Shown here one piece after another: positions 35,076-44,426 of a DNA stretch of 64,000 bases. Source of the stretch: CAZGKW01 sp964526295 (GTDB lineage Bacteria > Planctomycetota > Phycisphaerae > FEN-1346). The notes under the pieces were generated by a model. The model did no database searches. It was not told the DNA's origin and was given only the letters and a program-made list of their open reading frames with translations. Location of the stretch: the NCBI GenBank assembly GCA_964526295.1, contig CAZGKW010000022.1, positions 1-64,000 on the forward strand, given 5' to 3'. Both the position numbers and the translations under genes were made by a program. How positions within the stretch are numbered: the stretch's first letter is position 1; every line of letters starts with the position of its first letter.

Positions 35076-37712
35076 ATGAACGCCGAAAAGGAACGCCTCG
35101 GAGCCGACCGGCGCGGCCAAGCCCAGTGGCGGAAGTGGGGACCGTATCTCGGCGAGCGCCAGTGGGGCACCGTCCGCGAGGACTACAGCTCTGACGGCAG
35201 CGCTTGGGACTACTTTTCCCACGACCACGCCCGCAGCCGGGCCTATCGCTGGGGCGAGGACGGACTGGCCGGCTTCAGCGACCACGGCGGCCGGCTGTGC
35301 CTGGCCCTCGCCCTGTGGAACGGCCGCGACCCCATCCTGAAGGAGCGGCTGTTCGGCCTCACGAACGCCGAGGGGAACCACGGCGAGGACGTCAAAGAGC
35401 TCTACCACTTTCTCGACGGCCTCCCGACTCATGCCTACCTGAAGATGGTGTACAAGTACCCCCAGGCGGCGTTCCCTTACGAGCGGCTGGTGACCGAGAA
35501 CCGGCACCGGGGCCGCGACCGGCCCGAGTTCGAGCTCCTCGACACGGGCGTCTTCGACGACGACCGGTACTTCGACGTCTTCGTCGAGTACGCCAAGGCC
35601 GGAGAGGACGACGTGCTGATGCGGATTACGGCCCACAACCGGGGCCCCGACGAGGCCGACCTGCACCTCCTGCCGCACGTCTGGTTCCGCAACACCTGGT
35701 CCTGGGGCCACGACGTCCGCAAGCCCGAGCTGGCCGCAGCGTCCGAGACGGCGATCGCTGCGAATCACGAGTCGCTGGGCGACTACCGGGTGAGCTTCGA
35801 CGGCGCGCCGCGACTCCTTTTCGCCGAGAACGAGACGAACGTGCGGCGGCACTTCGGCTGGTCGGACGCCCGCGGCCACTTCAAGGACGCCTTCCATGAC
35901 TACGTCATCGGCGGCCGACAGGAGGCCGTCAACCCGGAACGGCGGGGCACGAAGGCCGCGGCCCACTATTGCTTCGAGGTGCCGGCCGGGGAGTCCGTCG
36001 CCGTCCGCGTCCGCCTTACGGCGGGAAGCCAGTCGACGGACCCGTTCGCGGGCTTCGACGACGTCTTCGAGGTGCGAATCGACGAAGCCGATGCCTTCTA
36101 CGCCGAGCTCGAGGCGGGCATCGAGGACGCCGACCAGCGGCTTGTCCAGCGCCAGGCCTTGGCGGGCCTCATCTGGACCAAGCAGTTCTACTACTACGAT
36201 GTCCCCGAGTGGCTCGACGGCGACCCGGGCCAGCCGCCGCCCCCGCCGGAGCGCCGACACGGCCGCAACTGGGAATGGCGGCACCTGAACAACGCCGACG
36301 TCCTCTCCATGCCCGACACCTGGGAGTACCCCTGGTACGCCGCCTGGGACCTCGGCTTCCATTGTCTGGCGATGGCTTTGATCGATCCGGAGTTCGCCAA
36401 GAACCAGCTCGTCCTGCTGACCCGCGAATGGTACATGCACCCGAACGGGCAGATGCCGGCCTACGAGTGGAACTTCAGCGACGTCAATCCGCCGGTCCAC
36501 GCCTGGGCCGCCTGGCGCGTCTTCAAGATCAACCAGAAGCAGCGGGGCGACGAGGGCGACCTGTTCTTCCTCGAGCGCGTCTTCCACAAGCTCTTGCTGA
36601 ACTTCACCTGGTGGGTGAACCGCAAGGACGCCCGCGACCGCAACATCTTCCAGGGCGGCTTCCTGGGCCTGGACAACATCGGCGTCTTCGACCGCAGCGC
36701 CCCCCTGCCGACCGGCGGGCACATCGACCAGTCCGACGCCACGAGCTGGATGGCGATGTGCTGCCTCAACCTGATGCGGATCGCCCTGGAGCTGGCCCCT
36801 CACAACCACGTCTACGAGGACATCGCGACGAAGTTCTTCGAGCACTTCCTCTACGTGGCAAAGGCGATGACCGACGTGGCCGAGTCGGGCCAGGGTCTGT
36901 GGGACGAGCGGGACGAGTTCTACTACGACGTGCTCGACCTGCCGGGCGACGAGGCCGTCGTGCTGCGGCTGCGGTCGATGGTCGGTCTGATCCCCCTGTT
37001 CGCCGTCGAGACGATCGAGCCGGAGCTGCTCGACGAGCTGCCGGAGTTCGGCCGGCGGCTGGAGTGGTTCCTGAACTACCGGCCGGACCTGGCGGCGCTG
37101 GTGTCGCACTGGGACGAGCCCGGCCGGGGGCAGCGGCGGCTCCTGTCGCTGCTGAGGGGCCACCGGATGAAGTGCCTCCTCCGGCGGATGCTCGACCCGG
37201 CGGAGTTTCTCTCCGACTACGGCGTGCGGGCCCTGTCGAAGGAGTACGCCGAGGAGCCGTTCTGCTTCGACTGCGCCGGCGACCGGATCGAGGTCCGCTA
37301 CGAGCCGGGCGAGTCGCGGACCGACCTGTTCGGAGGCAACTCCAACTGGCGAGGACCGATCTGGTTCCCGGTCAACTTCCTCATCATCGAGTCGCTCCAG
37401 AAGTTCCACCACTACTACGGCGACGACTTCCGGGTCGAGTGTCCCACCGGCTCCGGGCAGTACGTCACGATCCTGGACGTGGCCTACGAGCTGACGGGGC
37501 GGCTGACCCGGATCTTTCTCCGCGGCGACGACGGGCGGCGGCCGGTCTTCGGCCCCCGCCAGAAGCTCCAGGACGACCCGCACTTCCGCGACTACATCCC
37601 GTTTCACGAGTACTTCCACGGGGAGACGGGCCGCGGCTGCGGCGCTCGAGCACAGACGGGCTGGACCGCCCTGGTGGCCAAGCTGCTCCAGCCTCGCCGC
37701 CCGCCGCACTGA
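35076..37712 (+). CDS. GH63-like glucosidase
   Basis: An 878-residue protein. The ATG at 35076 follows GGGGTGG by 5 bases; GTG 35067 is an alternative. The N-terminus WGPYLGERQWGTVREDYS, the DYVIGGRQEAVNP region, and the strongly conserved catalytic-barrel block around residues 410-475 (NADVLSMPDTWEYPWYAAWD, then MPAYEWNFSDVNPPVHAWA) match the bacterial branch of family 63 / mannosyl-oligosaccharide-glucosidase-like proteins with an (alpha/alpha)6 barrel. No signal peptide, so cytosolic. The preferred substrate cannot be read from sequence. It has its own promoter. Confidence 0.82.
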   Translation: MNAEKERLGADRRGQAQWRKWGPYLGERQWGTVREDYSSDGSAWDYFSHDHARSRAYRWGEDGLAGFSDHGGRLCLALALWNGRDPILKERLFGLTNAEGNHGEDVKELYHFLDGLPTHAYLKMVYKYPQAAFPYERLVTENRHRGRDRPEFELLDTGVFDDDRYFDVFVEYAKAGEDDVLMRITAHNRGPDEADLHLLPHVWFRNTWSWGHDVRKPELAAASETAIAANHESLGDYRVSFDGAPRLLFAENETNVRRHFGWSDARGHFKDAFHDYVIGGRQEAVNPERRGTKAAAHYCFEVPAGESVAVRVRLTAGSQSTDPFAGFDDVFEVRIDEADAFYAELEAGIEDADQRLVQRQALAGLIWTKQFYYYDVPEWLDGDPGQPPPPPERRHGRNWEWRHLNNADVLSMPDTWEYPWYAAWDLGFHCLAMALIDPEFAKNQLVLLTREWYMHPNGQMPAYEWNFSDVNPPVHAWAAWRVFKINQKQRGDEGDLFFLERVFHKLLLNFTWWVNRKDARDRNIFQGGFLGLDNIGVFDRSAPLPTGGHIDQSDATSWMAMCCLNLMRIALELAPHNHVYEDIATKFFEHFLYVAKAMTDVAESGQGLWDERDEFYYDVLDLPGDEAVVLRLRSMVGLIPLFAVETIEPELLDELPEFGRRLEWFLNYRPDLAALVSHWDEPGRGQRRLLSLLRGHRMKCLLRRMLDPAEFLSDYGVRALSKEYAEEPFCFDCAGDRIEVRYEPGESRTDLFGGNSNWRGPIWFPVNFLIIESLQKFHHYYGDDFRVECPTGSGQYVTILDVAYELTGRLTRIFLRGDDGRRPVFGPRQKLQDDPHFRDYIPFHEYFHGETGRGCGARAQTGWTALVAKLLQPRRPPH

Positions 37713-37773
37713 CTCGATGGACCACGGTGCCAGGTCAGCCCGCAAGGAGCGCTCAAGCTGCGATGCTCAAGCA

Positions 37774-38670
37774 TCAGTAGATACGCAGCACTCGCTTGAG
37801 GAGAAGCGAAGCCGGCACGACCAGCAGCACGTAGCCCACCAGCCACGGGGCGAAGACGTACGGGACCCCGGGCACGATGCCGAACAGCTTCACCGGCTCC
37901 ATCCGGACCTCGACGGCCTGGATCGGCCCGTCGTAGAACTCGACCGGCCGGGCATACCGTTCTGCGCCGACGACCAGCCGCTTCTGGACCGTCTCGCCGC
38001 GAAACCGGACGGCCAGGTCGTACGCGACAACGGCCTCGGGCCGCGTATCGGCCTTCAGTGTCCAGACGGCCAGGCCGTTCTTCTCGCCCACCGGGTCGAC
38101 GGCGACCTCGCGGACCCAGCCGCCTTCGGCTTCCAGGCCATTCGAGGCGCCGCCGGGCCACCCGGCGGGCCTCTCCCCGCGCTCCGCGCCGCGTGACGGC
38201 CTCCCGGCGAGCGGGCCCCGGAGCGGCACGGCGTGGACGATCTCTCCCTCGGCCGACAGGGGGAAGTAGGCCGCCACTTCAAACGGCTCGCCGACCGCCG
38301 GGGGGTGAAACTCCAGCCGCCTGAGCCCCCAGGTCATCACGAGGACGATCGGCACCAGGGCCGCCACCAGCGGCCACCCCTCCTGCCCGAGCTGCTTCAG
38401 GCCCACCCGGTTCATCGCCGCCCGCAGCCGCGCGGCCGATTCCTTGTCGCCGCGGCGCTTCGCCTCGCGGAGCCGCTCCTTGAGGCGCCGCTTGTCGTGG
38501 GCGCACCGCCGGAGCAGGTCCTGGTCGGTGGTGAACCGCCTGACGCCGATCAGCGCCGCCGCCGACCCCACCGCGACGATCGCCAGGGCGGCGTCGCTCG
38601 GCAGCGCGAGGAGCCACCCCAGCACCGGGTCCACGAGCCCCACGATCCCGTCGGTCAGCGTCTCGACCAC
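37774..38670 (-). CDS. DUF106/EMC3-TMCO1-like membrane protein (Oxa1 superfamily)
   Basis: A 298-residue protein. A first helix (about 12-42) is followed by a charged amphipathic stretch (DLLRRCAHDKRRLKERLREAK) and the LGQEGWPLVAALVPIVLVMTWGLRRLEF helix, the core arrangement of DUF106/EMC3-type insertase-like proteins. A periplasmic beta region and a last helix (VPYVFAPWLVGYVLLVVP) follow. The external region has a low-complexity stretch at about 151-176 (RGPLAGRPSRGAERGERPAG and onward) that coincides with a copy of the 78-bp element. The stop-to-start gap to the upstream PEP-synthase-like gene is only 4 bases, so they are co-transcribed. Confidence 0.75.
   Translation of the reverse strand: MVETLTDGIVGLVDPVLGWLLALPSDAALAIVAVGSAAALIGVRRFTTDQDLLRRCAHDKRRLKERLREAKRRGDKESAARLRAAMNRVGLKQLGQEGWPLVAALVPIVLVMTWGLRRLEFHPPAVGEPFEVAAYFPLSAEGEIVHAVPLRGPLAGRPSRGAERGERPAGWPGGASNGLEAEGGWVREVAVDPVGEKNGLAVWTLKADTRPEAVVAYDLAVRFRGETVQKRLVVGAERYARPVEFYDGPIQAVEVRMEPVKLFGIVPGVPYVFAPWLVGYVLLVVPASLLLKRVLRIY
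38142..38219 (-). repeat. 78-bp dispersed element, copy in the DUF106 gene (sense, probably in frame)
   Basis: Read on the minus strand it begins GGCCCGCTCGCCGGGAGG and continues CCGTCACGCGGCGCGGAGC, close to CCGTCCCGCGGCGGAGC of the copy at 40394. It would supply exactly 26 residues, and without them the protein would read AVPL-NGLEAEGGW. No paralog is available here to prove the empty site. Confidence 0.6.
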
Positions 38671-38674
38671 GTCC

Positions 38675-41614
38675 TCACTCCGCCAGCAGCGTCACCTGCC
38701 CCGTGTTCCCGTCCACGCGGACCGAGGCCCCGTCGGGCAGTCGCCGCGTCGCCCCGGGGCAGACGACCGCCGGGATGCCAAAGTCGCGGGCCACGATGGC
38801 CCCGTGCGACAGCACGCCGCCCCGCTCCACCACCAGCCCCCCGGCCTCCAGGAAGAGCGTGGTCCACCCGGGGTCGGTCGAGGGGCAGACCAGGATGTAG
38901 CCGGTGCCCAAGTCGCCCGCCTCCCGCGGGTCGTGGACGATGCGGGCCGGGCCGGTGGCGACGCCCGAGGCCACCGCCTGGCCCCGAAGCGTGTCGCCGC
39001 TCTCCACCTCCTCCGCCAGGCCCAGCCGCGAGAGGTCCCCCGAGTCGACCACCTCCGGCACGGTCAGGCGCTGGGCGGACTGCCAGCGGACTTTCCTCGG
39101 GGCGATTCGTTCGCGCAGGTCCACGCTGCCGTCGGCCAGTTCCGCCAACTCCTCGTAGCGGAGGAAGAAGACGTCCCGCCCGAGCCCTGCCCGGCGGCCC
39201 AGCTCTTGCATCGCCCGCCGGAGCAGCTCGTAGCCCATCATGAGGTAGTGCTTGCCGGTCTCCCGGTACGGCAGCAGCGCCTGGGCGGTGGCGAGATCGG
39301 CCTGGACGTCCTCCCGCAGGGACGACCCGCCCCATTCGGCCAGGGCCGCCGGCAGCGCCGCCTCCGCCCGCCGCCGACGCGATACGTTCGTCCGGTGGAC
39401 CTCGTGCGGCGACCGGCCCACGCCCGCGGCCAAGTGGGCCACCAGGCCCGTCAGGTACGACGGGTCCTCCCGCCACCGGGGCTCGGCCAGCTCCATCTCG
39501 CCGACCGCCCGGTGCCCGAACCGGTCGAGGAACTCGTCCATCGTCGCCTCGCCCGTGGCGACACGATAGAGCAGCGCGTCCTGCTCGAACGTGACGTCGC
39601 CTTCCAGACCGCTCGCCAGGTCCGCCGCCCAACGGGCCGCCTCGGCTTCCCCCGCGAGCTGGGCCAGCGTGTCCCGGACAGCCGCCAGGGCCATCCCGCC
39701 GAAGTACCCCGGCTTCAGGCTCTCCTTGCCGAACTCATCGAGGACCCGATGGCGCCGCGACTCGATCTCGGCGACCAGGGCCTCGGTCGAGAGCGACCGA
39801 AGGTCCGTGGTCCGCGCCTCCTCGACGTAGGCCAGGAACGCCGGCAGGACCTCCTCGTCGAACCGGCATCGGGCCTCCCGTTTCGCCCGCTTCATCCGCC
39901 CCGACGCCTGGACAAGGGCCACGATCGTCCCCGGCAGGCGGAGCAGGAACCGACCGTCGGCCTTCTCCGGGTCGAACGTCGTCGGCGCCGCGTCGAGCAC
40001 CCGCGGATCCTCCGCCACGGCGTCCAGGTCGTACGCCAGCGGCATGCCCTCCCAGAACATCTCCGCCTGCCGCACGGGGTCGGCGTAGATTCGGCCGCAG
40101 ATCAGCTCCAGGAACCCCTCCCGGCAGGCCCGCTCCGACGGCCGGTACCCGAAGTCGCGGTACATCCGCCCGAAGCCCCCGGCCCCGCTCATGAAGTGGC
40201 GGGTCAGGTCCCAGGTCAGGGGCGTCGGCGCCCGGAGCGTCTCGCCCAGGTTGTGGGCCACCCAGACGCGTCGTTCGTCGCCCGCGATCCGCCGGAGGCG
40301 GAGGACTTCCTCCTGGCGGCCCTCCTCGACGTCCTCGGCCACCTCCAGGCCACGGATGGCCCGCGACTGAAGCAGGACGAACCGGCCGGTCGACGGCCCG
40401 TACCCGCGCGGCCCGTCCCGCGGCGGAGCAGAACGCCCAGCTCCCTGGTTCGTCCGAAGCGACCCGTTGAAAGCCCACTCAATATCCACCGGCTCGCCGA
40501 AGTGGGCCTCCACCCGAAACGCCAGCTCCGCCAGCTCCCGCACCTGGGCTTCCGTCAGACTCGGCGCCGATGGGTCGCACTCGGCCGTGTCCTCCAGTGT
40601 GTGCACGACGCACGCTTTCCGGCCCAGGGCGGCCTCCTTTACCGCCAGGGTCTCGCGCGACACGACGAAGCGGTCCGGCGTCACGGCCCCCGAGACGACC
40701 GACTCGCCCAGGCCGTACGACGACTCGATGACCATCCGGTCCGACGTCGGGTCGGTCGGGTCGCGGGTGAAGAGGATGCCCGAGACCTGCGATGGGAACA
40801 TGGCCTGGACGTTGACGGCAGTGCCCTGGAGGCCGCCGGATGGTCCGCCATGCGCCGCCCGCGTCCCCCGCAGCCCCGAGGTCCCCTGACACGGCCCCTG
40901 CGGGTACGCGCCACTGAGACCGTTGCGCTTCCGATACGCCACGGCCCGGGCGTTGTTCCACGAGCGGAAGACCGCGTCGATGCAGGCGACCAGCAGCGGC
41001 CACGGCTCGGTCGGCATCGCACGGCCGGCCCGCTGCCGGAACCGGGCCAGGTAGGCCTCGGCTTCGGCTCGCGAGGTGACTTTCTCCGGCGGCACCAGGC
41101 CCTCGAAGGCCCGCGGCTCGACGCCCTCGACGGTCTTGGCGAAGCTCAGGACGAACTCCACCAGGACCCGCCAGAACGCCCGTCCCCCGCCGACCTCCGC
41201 CGCCAGGCCCGGGTGGATCCCGCAGTTCAGGATCGTGTCCATCATGCCGGGCATCGAGACGGCGGCCCCGCTGCGGACCGAGACCAGCAGCGGCCGCCCT
41301 CCGCGGCCGAACCGGCGACCCGTCGCCGCCTCCAGCCGGGCCAGGTTCGTGCGGACCTCGGCCTCCAGGCCTGGCGGCCACTCCCCCCCGTGGGCGTGGA
41401 AGTATGCGCAGCAGGCCATCGAAATCGTGAAGCCCGGCGGCACCGGCAGACCCGCCGAGCTCATCGCCGCCAGAGAGGCCCCCTTCCCGCCGAGGACGTC
41501 CTTCATCTCGGAGGGCGGCCGCGGCAGCGGGTCGCCGAAGAAGAACACGCGCCGCTCGTGTGGCACGGCGGGCGTCCCCTTCGGCCCTGGTGCATGCGAG
41601 CCAGGTTCGCTCAT
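38675..41614 (-). CDS. PEP-synthase-like enzyme with rifampin-phosphotransferase-type domain order, two repeat inserts
   Basis: A 979-residue protein with an N-terminal ATP-grasp/PPDK_N part (DVLGGKGASLAAM near 40, PGMMDTILNCG near 125, GTAVNVQAM near 265, ILFTRDP), a long helical middle (HNLGETLRAPTPLTWDLTRHF) and a C-terminal swivelling phosphohistidine domain ERGGVLSHGAIVARDFGIPAVV with His937. There is no PEP-binding TIM barrel after it, so the order is that of rifampin phosphotransferase or related dikinases rather than true PEP synthase or PPDK. The acceptor is unknown. Inserts of about 26 residues at 234-259 and 382-407 interrupt conserved blocks (between AYRKRN and GTAVNVQ, and between FNG and RFVLLQSR). 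The start overlaps the PQQ-protein stop (ATGA). Confidence 0.82.
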   Translation of the reverse strand: MSEPGSHAPGPKGTPAVPHERRVFFFGDPLPRPPSEMKDVLGGKGASLAAMSSAGLPVPPGFTISMACCAYFHAHGGEWPPGLEAEVRTNLARLEAATGRRFGRGGRPLLVSVRSGAAVSMPGMMDTILNCGIHPGLAAEVGGGRAFWRVLVEFVLSFAKTVEGVEPRAFEGLVPPEKVTSRAEAEAYLARFRQRAGRAMPTEPWPLLVACIDAVFRSWNNARAVAYRKRNGLSGAYPQGPCQGTSGLRGTRAAHGGPSGGLQGTAVNVQAMFPSQVSGILFTRDPTDPTSDRMVIESSYGLGESVVSGAVTPDRFVVSRETLAVKEAALGRKACVVHTLEDTAECDPSAPSLTEAQVRELAELAFRVEAHFGEPVDIEWAFNGSLRTNQGAGRSAPPRDGPRGYGPSTGRFVLLQSRAIRGLEVAEDVEEGRQEEVLRLRRIAGDERRVWVAHNLGETLRAPTPLTWDLTRHFMSGAGGFGRMYRDFGYRPSERACREGFLELICGRIYADPVRQAEMFWEGMPLAYDLDAVAEDPRVLDAAPTTFDPEKADGRFLLRLPGTIVALVQASGRMKRAKREARCRFDEEVLPAFLAYVEEARTTDLRSLSTEALVAEIESRRHRVLDEFGKESLKPGYFGGMALAAVRDTLAQLAGEAEAARWAADLASGLEGDVTFEQDALLYRVATGEATMDEFLDRFGHRAVGEMELAEPRWREDPSYLTGLVAHLAAGVGRSPHEVHRTNVSRRRRAEAALPAALAEWGGSSLREDVQADLATAQALLPYRETGKHYLMMGYELLRRAMQELGRRAGLGRDVFFLRYEELAELADGSVDLRERIAPRKVRWQSAQRLTVPEVVDSGDLSRLGLAEEVESGDTLRGQAVASGVATGPARIVHDPREAGDLGTGYILVCPSTDPGWTTLFLEAGGLVVERGGVLSHGAIVARDFGIPAVVCPGATRRLPDGASVRVDGNTGQVTLLAE
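40394..40471 (+). repeat. 78-bp dispersed element, copy in the PEP-synthase-like gene (antisense, in frame)
   Basis: On the plus strand it starts GGCCCGTACCCGCGCGG, continues GTCCCGCGGCGG and ends AAGCGACCCGTTGAA, the best match to the copy at 61860. The gene runs on the minus strand, so the element is read antisense; it still has no stop codon and inserts 26 residues between WAFNG and RFVLLQSR. Confidence 0.75.
40837..40914 (-). repeat. 78-bp dispersed element, second copy in the PEP-synthase-like gene (sense, in frame)
   Basis: On the minus strand it starts AGTGGCGCGTACCCGC and continues GGGGCCGTG, and the far end contains GCGGCGCATGG. It lies between AYRKRN and GTAVNVQAM, where PPDKs normally have about 6 residues and this protein has 32. 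It is read in the same frame as the copy at 38142. The match is weaker than for the copy at 40394. Confidence 0.55.
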
Positions 41615-44232
41615 CGTCCCCACTTCCCTGCACAGACGAGGCCTCGCCGGTCCGTCGCGAAGTACACCCGTCCCCCCACGGCCACCATCGCCGAGGTCAT
41701 CTCGCCCAGCCACGAGGTGTCCATCCAGCCGCGCGGCCGCGACGCACCGGAGGGCCACGCCATCAGCGCCCCTTGCGCCGCATAGAGGACGGTGCCACGG
41801 ACCAGGAGCGGCGGCACAAGCGGCAAGGCGCCCGGAATTCGCCGGCGGACCTCGCCGCCGGCCGGGTCGAGGACGACTACCTCGCCGCCCGGGGTGACGT
41901 AGGCGACCCTCTCGCGGTCCATCGTCAGCGCGTGGCCTGCCCCGCCGGCCTCCGACGACCAGGCCAGCGCCCCGTTGACAACGTGCCGGGCCTCCACGCC
42001 GCGCGACGTGCCCACCAGAAGGAGCTTGTCCCGGACGACCGGCGCCGTGGTGGGCATCGCGTCGAGCCGTATCTCCCATAGCGTCGCCCCGGTGGGAGCG
42101 TCCATCGCCACCAGCGACGGCGGGTCCTCCACCGCAGCGACCAGGATGCTCTCACGGCAGACGGGCGTCCCGCTGATCGAGCCGACCGGCCTGCGCCAGT
42201 CGAAGTCGCCGCCGACGCCGAAGCGGGCAACCTCTCCGGGCCGGTCCTGAATGTAGACGGCGTCGTCACACAGGATGAAGCGGCCGGACGCGGCCGCCGC
42301 CACCTCGGCCCGCCACCGCTCCTCGCCCGACGCAAGGTCGATGCAGTAAAGGTGCCGCCCCTCCTCGCCGTCCACCCCGTCGACAAGCAGGACGACGTCC
42401 TCACCCGCGGCGCCCGAGAGGTGGACGCCGAGCGGCGTCTCAAAATGCCATCGTACCGGCGGCGATTCCCTCCCCTCCGGGTCGTGTACGAGGCACACCA
42501 GCCCGCGTCCCGGCCCGTCGGCCATCGGCACCAGCAGCGCGTCGCCCAAGCGAGCCACCGGCCCCACGATGCGCGGCGGCGACTCCCCGTCCGTTTTCGG
42601 GAAGCTCCAGAGCCTCGCCCCCCGCCGGGCGAGCGGCTCGGGCTGTCGGTCGCCGGACCGGCCCGGCCCGCCCAGGGACCCCGCCCAGACCTCCGGTTCC
42701 GGCTCGCCGCCGGGGCGGCCCACGCAGAGCAGCCCGTCGCCCTGCGTGCCCACGTACACGTGCCCCCGAGCTACCGCCGGGGAGCTGACGAACGGTCCCG
42801 CCGTCCCGAGCGTCGTCTCCCACACCGGCCGCATGGTGGCCCTTTCCAGGGCGTACAGCTTCCCGCCGCTCGTCACGGCATAGACGTGCCGCTCGGTCAG
42901 GGCAGGCGATGCGATGATCGGCGAGTGGGCGTTGAAGCGCCCGATCTGTTCGCCGTCCATCGTCAGCGCGTAGACATGTCCGTCGCGTGACCCGAAGTAG
43001 AGGGCCTCACCATCGGTGGCAATCGCCCCGAGGACCGTCCGCCCGACGCGGTGCCGCCAGCGCGGCTCGCCCGTTGAGGCGTCGAGGCACCACACTTCGC
43101 CGACGGGCCGCAGGTCGGCCTTGGCCGCCTCGATCTCGTCCTCCGTGGCGGCCGCCTCCCGCATCCGCGTGACTTCCTTCGCCATGACCTGCTCGGCCGT
43201 CTCGATGAAGTTCCCGTTGCCCATGCCGACAAAGACGCTCCCGCCCGCCACCGCCGGCGGCGTGAAGACGGGGTACGGCGTCTCGGTCCGCCAGATCTCG
43301 TCGCCCGTCTCGGCGTGCAGGCAGCAGACGGCCTTGCCGCCCATCCCCAGGCCGACGTACACTTTGCCGTCGTGGACCGCCGGCGGCGTTTCGGCGTCGG
43401 GGTAGGCCTCGCCGGGGGCGTGCCAGACGAGGTCCGCTTCGCCGTCCGGGCCCGGTTCGAGGTTGAAGCAATAATATCCGTCGTCGCCGGCGCCGACGTA
43501 GACGCGGCCGCCCGCGATGCAGGGGGACGATTCGACGTGGCTCGTCGTCCGGTACGCCCAGAGGACCGCGCCGCCCCGCTCGCGGTCAAAGCACACGATC
43601 CGGGCGTCGCGGGTGAAGTGAAGCCCTTCGCCGCAGACGACGTACCGGCCGGAGACCGCGGGCGAGGAGAACGTGGCGCGGAAACCCGGCGGGGCGCTCT
43701 TCCAGACAACGCCGCCCGTATCGGCGTCCAGACAGTAGAGGGCCCCGCGGTCGCGGAAGACGCCCTTGTCGGCACTCGTGATGTAGACGCGATTCCCCAG
43801 GACGGCCGGGGAGGCGAAGAACGTGCGGACCTCGCGGTCGAAGGCCCAGATCACGTCCCCCTCGACAGGCGGCTCGGTCCCCGGCAGGGCCCCCCGTCGC
43901 CCGAGCCCCGCCCGGAACATGGGCCATGCGTCGGCCGACGACTCCCACCCGGTCACGGCGGCCGGCGCCGGCGCGAGGGCCGCCCAGACGAGCCACGTGC
44001 CCCCGCCGCCGACGGCCAAGACGACCAGCACCGCCACCTTCTGTCGCCAGAGGAACCGCAGGCCCTGCTTGACGGCCGTCGGCCGGAACAGCTTCAGCAG
44101 GACGCCGCCCAGGGCCACCAGGAGCCCGGCCACCAGCGGCAGGACCACAACGAGGGGCTGGACGACGAACGGAATGACCGCCAGGGGCGCCCAGGGGGTC
44201 CCGGCTGAAATGGTTCCAAGGGGGTCGCTCAT
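41611..44232 (-). CDS. Membrane-anchored PQQ-like beta-propeller protein
   Basis: An 873-residue protein. Two or three N-terminal hydrophobic segments (about 16-45 and 65-90) precede a long run of PQQ-like blades, each with a pattern such as YCLDADTGGVVWKSAPP, VCCLHAETGDEIWRTE or WCLDASTGEPRWRH. No quinone-ligand set or Cys-Cys dehydrogenase signature is visible, so it may be a scaffold or BamB-like protein and not an alcohol dehydrogenase. A charged helical spacer (QVMAKEVTRMREAAATEDEIEAAKADL) interrupts the propeller. Divergent from another PQQ-like gene at 44427, with a 194-bp gap. Confidence 0.88.
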   Translation of the reverse strand: MSDPLGTISAGTPWAPLAVIPFVVQPLVVVLPLVAGLLVALGGVLLKLFRPTAVKQGLRFLWRQKVAVLVVLAVGGGGTWLVWAALAPAPAAVTGWESSADAWPMFRAGLGRRGALPGTEPPVEGDVIWAFDREVRTFFASPAVLGNRVYITSADKGVFRDRGALYCLDADTGGVVWKSAPPGFRATFSSPAVSGRYVVCGEGLHFTRDARIVCFDRERGGAVLWAYRTTSHVESSPCIAGGRVYVGAGDDGYYCFNLEPGPDGEADLVWHAPGEAYPDAETPPAVHDGKVYVGLGMGGKAVCCLHAETGDEIWRTETPYPVFTPPAVAGGSVFVGMGNGNFIETAEQVMAKEVTRMREAAATEDEIEAAKADLRPVGEVWCLDASTGEPRWRHRVGRTVLGAIATDGEALYFGSRDGHVYALTMDGEQIGRFNAHSPIIASPALTERHVYAVTSGGKLYALERATMRPVWETTLGTAGPFVSSPAVARGHVYVGTQGDGLLCVGRPGGEPEPEVWAGSLGGPGRSGDRQPEPLARRGARLWSFPKTDGESPPRIVGPVARLGDALLVPMADGPGRGLVCLVHDPEGRESPPVRWHFETPLGVHLSGAAGEDVVLLVDGVDGEEGRHLYCIDLASGEERWRAEVAAAASGRFILCDDAVYIQDRPGEVARFGVGGDFDWRRPVGSISGTPVCRESILVAAVEDPPSLVAMDAPTGATLWEIRLDAMPTTAPVVRDKLLLVGTSRGVEARHVVNGALAWSSEAGGAGHALTMDRERVAYVTPGGEVVVLDPAGGEVRRRIPGALPLVPPLLVRGTVLYAAQGALMAWPSGASRPRGWMDTSWLGEMTSAMVAVGGRVYFATDRRGLVCAGKWGR

Positions 44233-44426
44233 GCGGCTTCGGCCTCACCCGCCCAAAGCGTGAATCCTACCGGCCCGAGCCGGGGCGTGCCACGTTTTCC
44301 GCAGCGGTCCGAGCCCTGGCTTTCCCGGTTAAACAGGAAGGCGGGGCGACCAGGACCGGCGGTTCCGGACGAACCGGGCCCTGCACCACGCCTACGCAGG
44401 ACGGGGGACCGAGGAGACGTCGCGCG

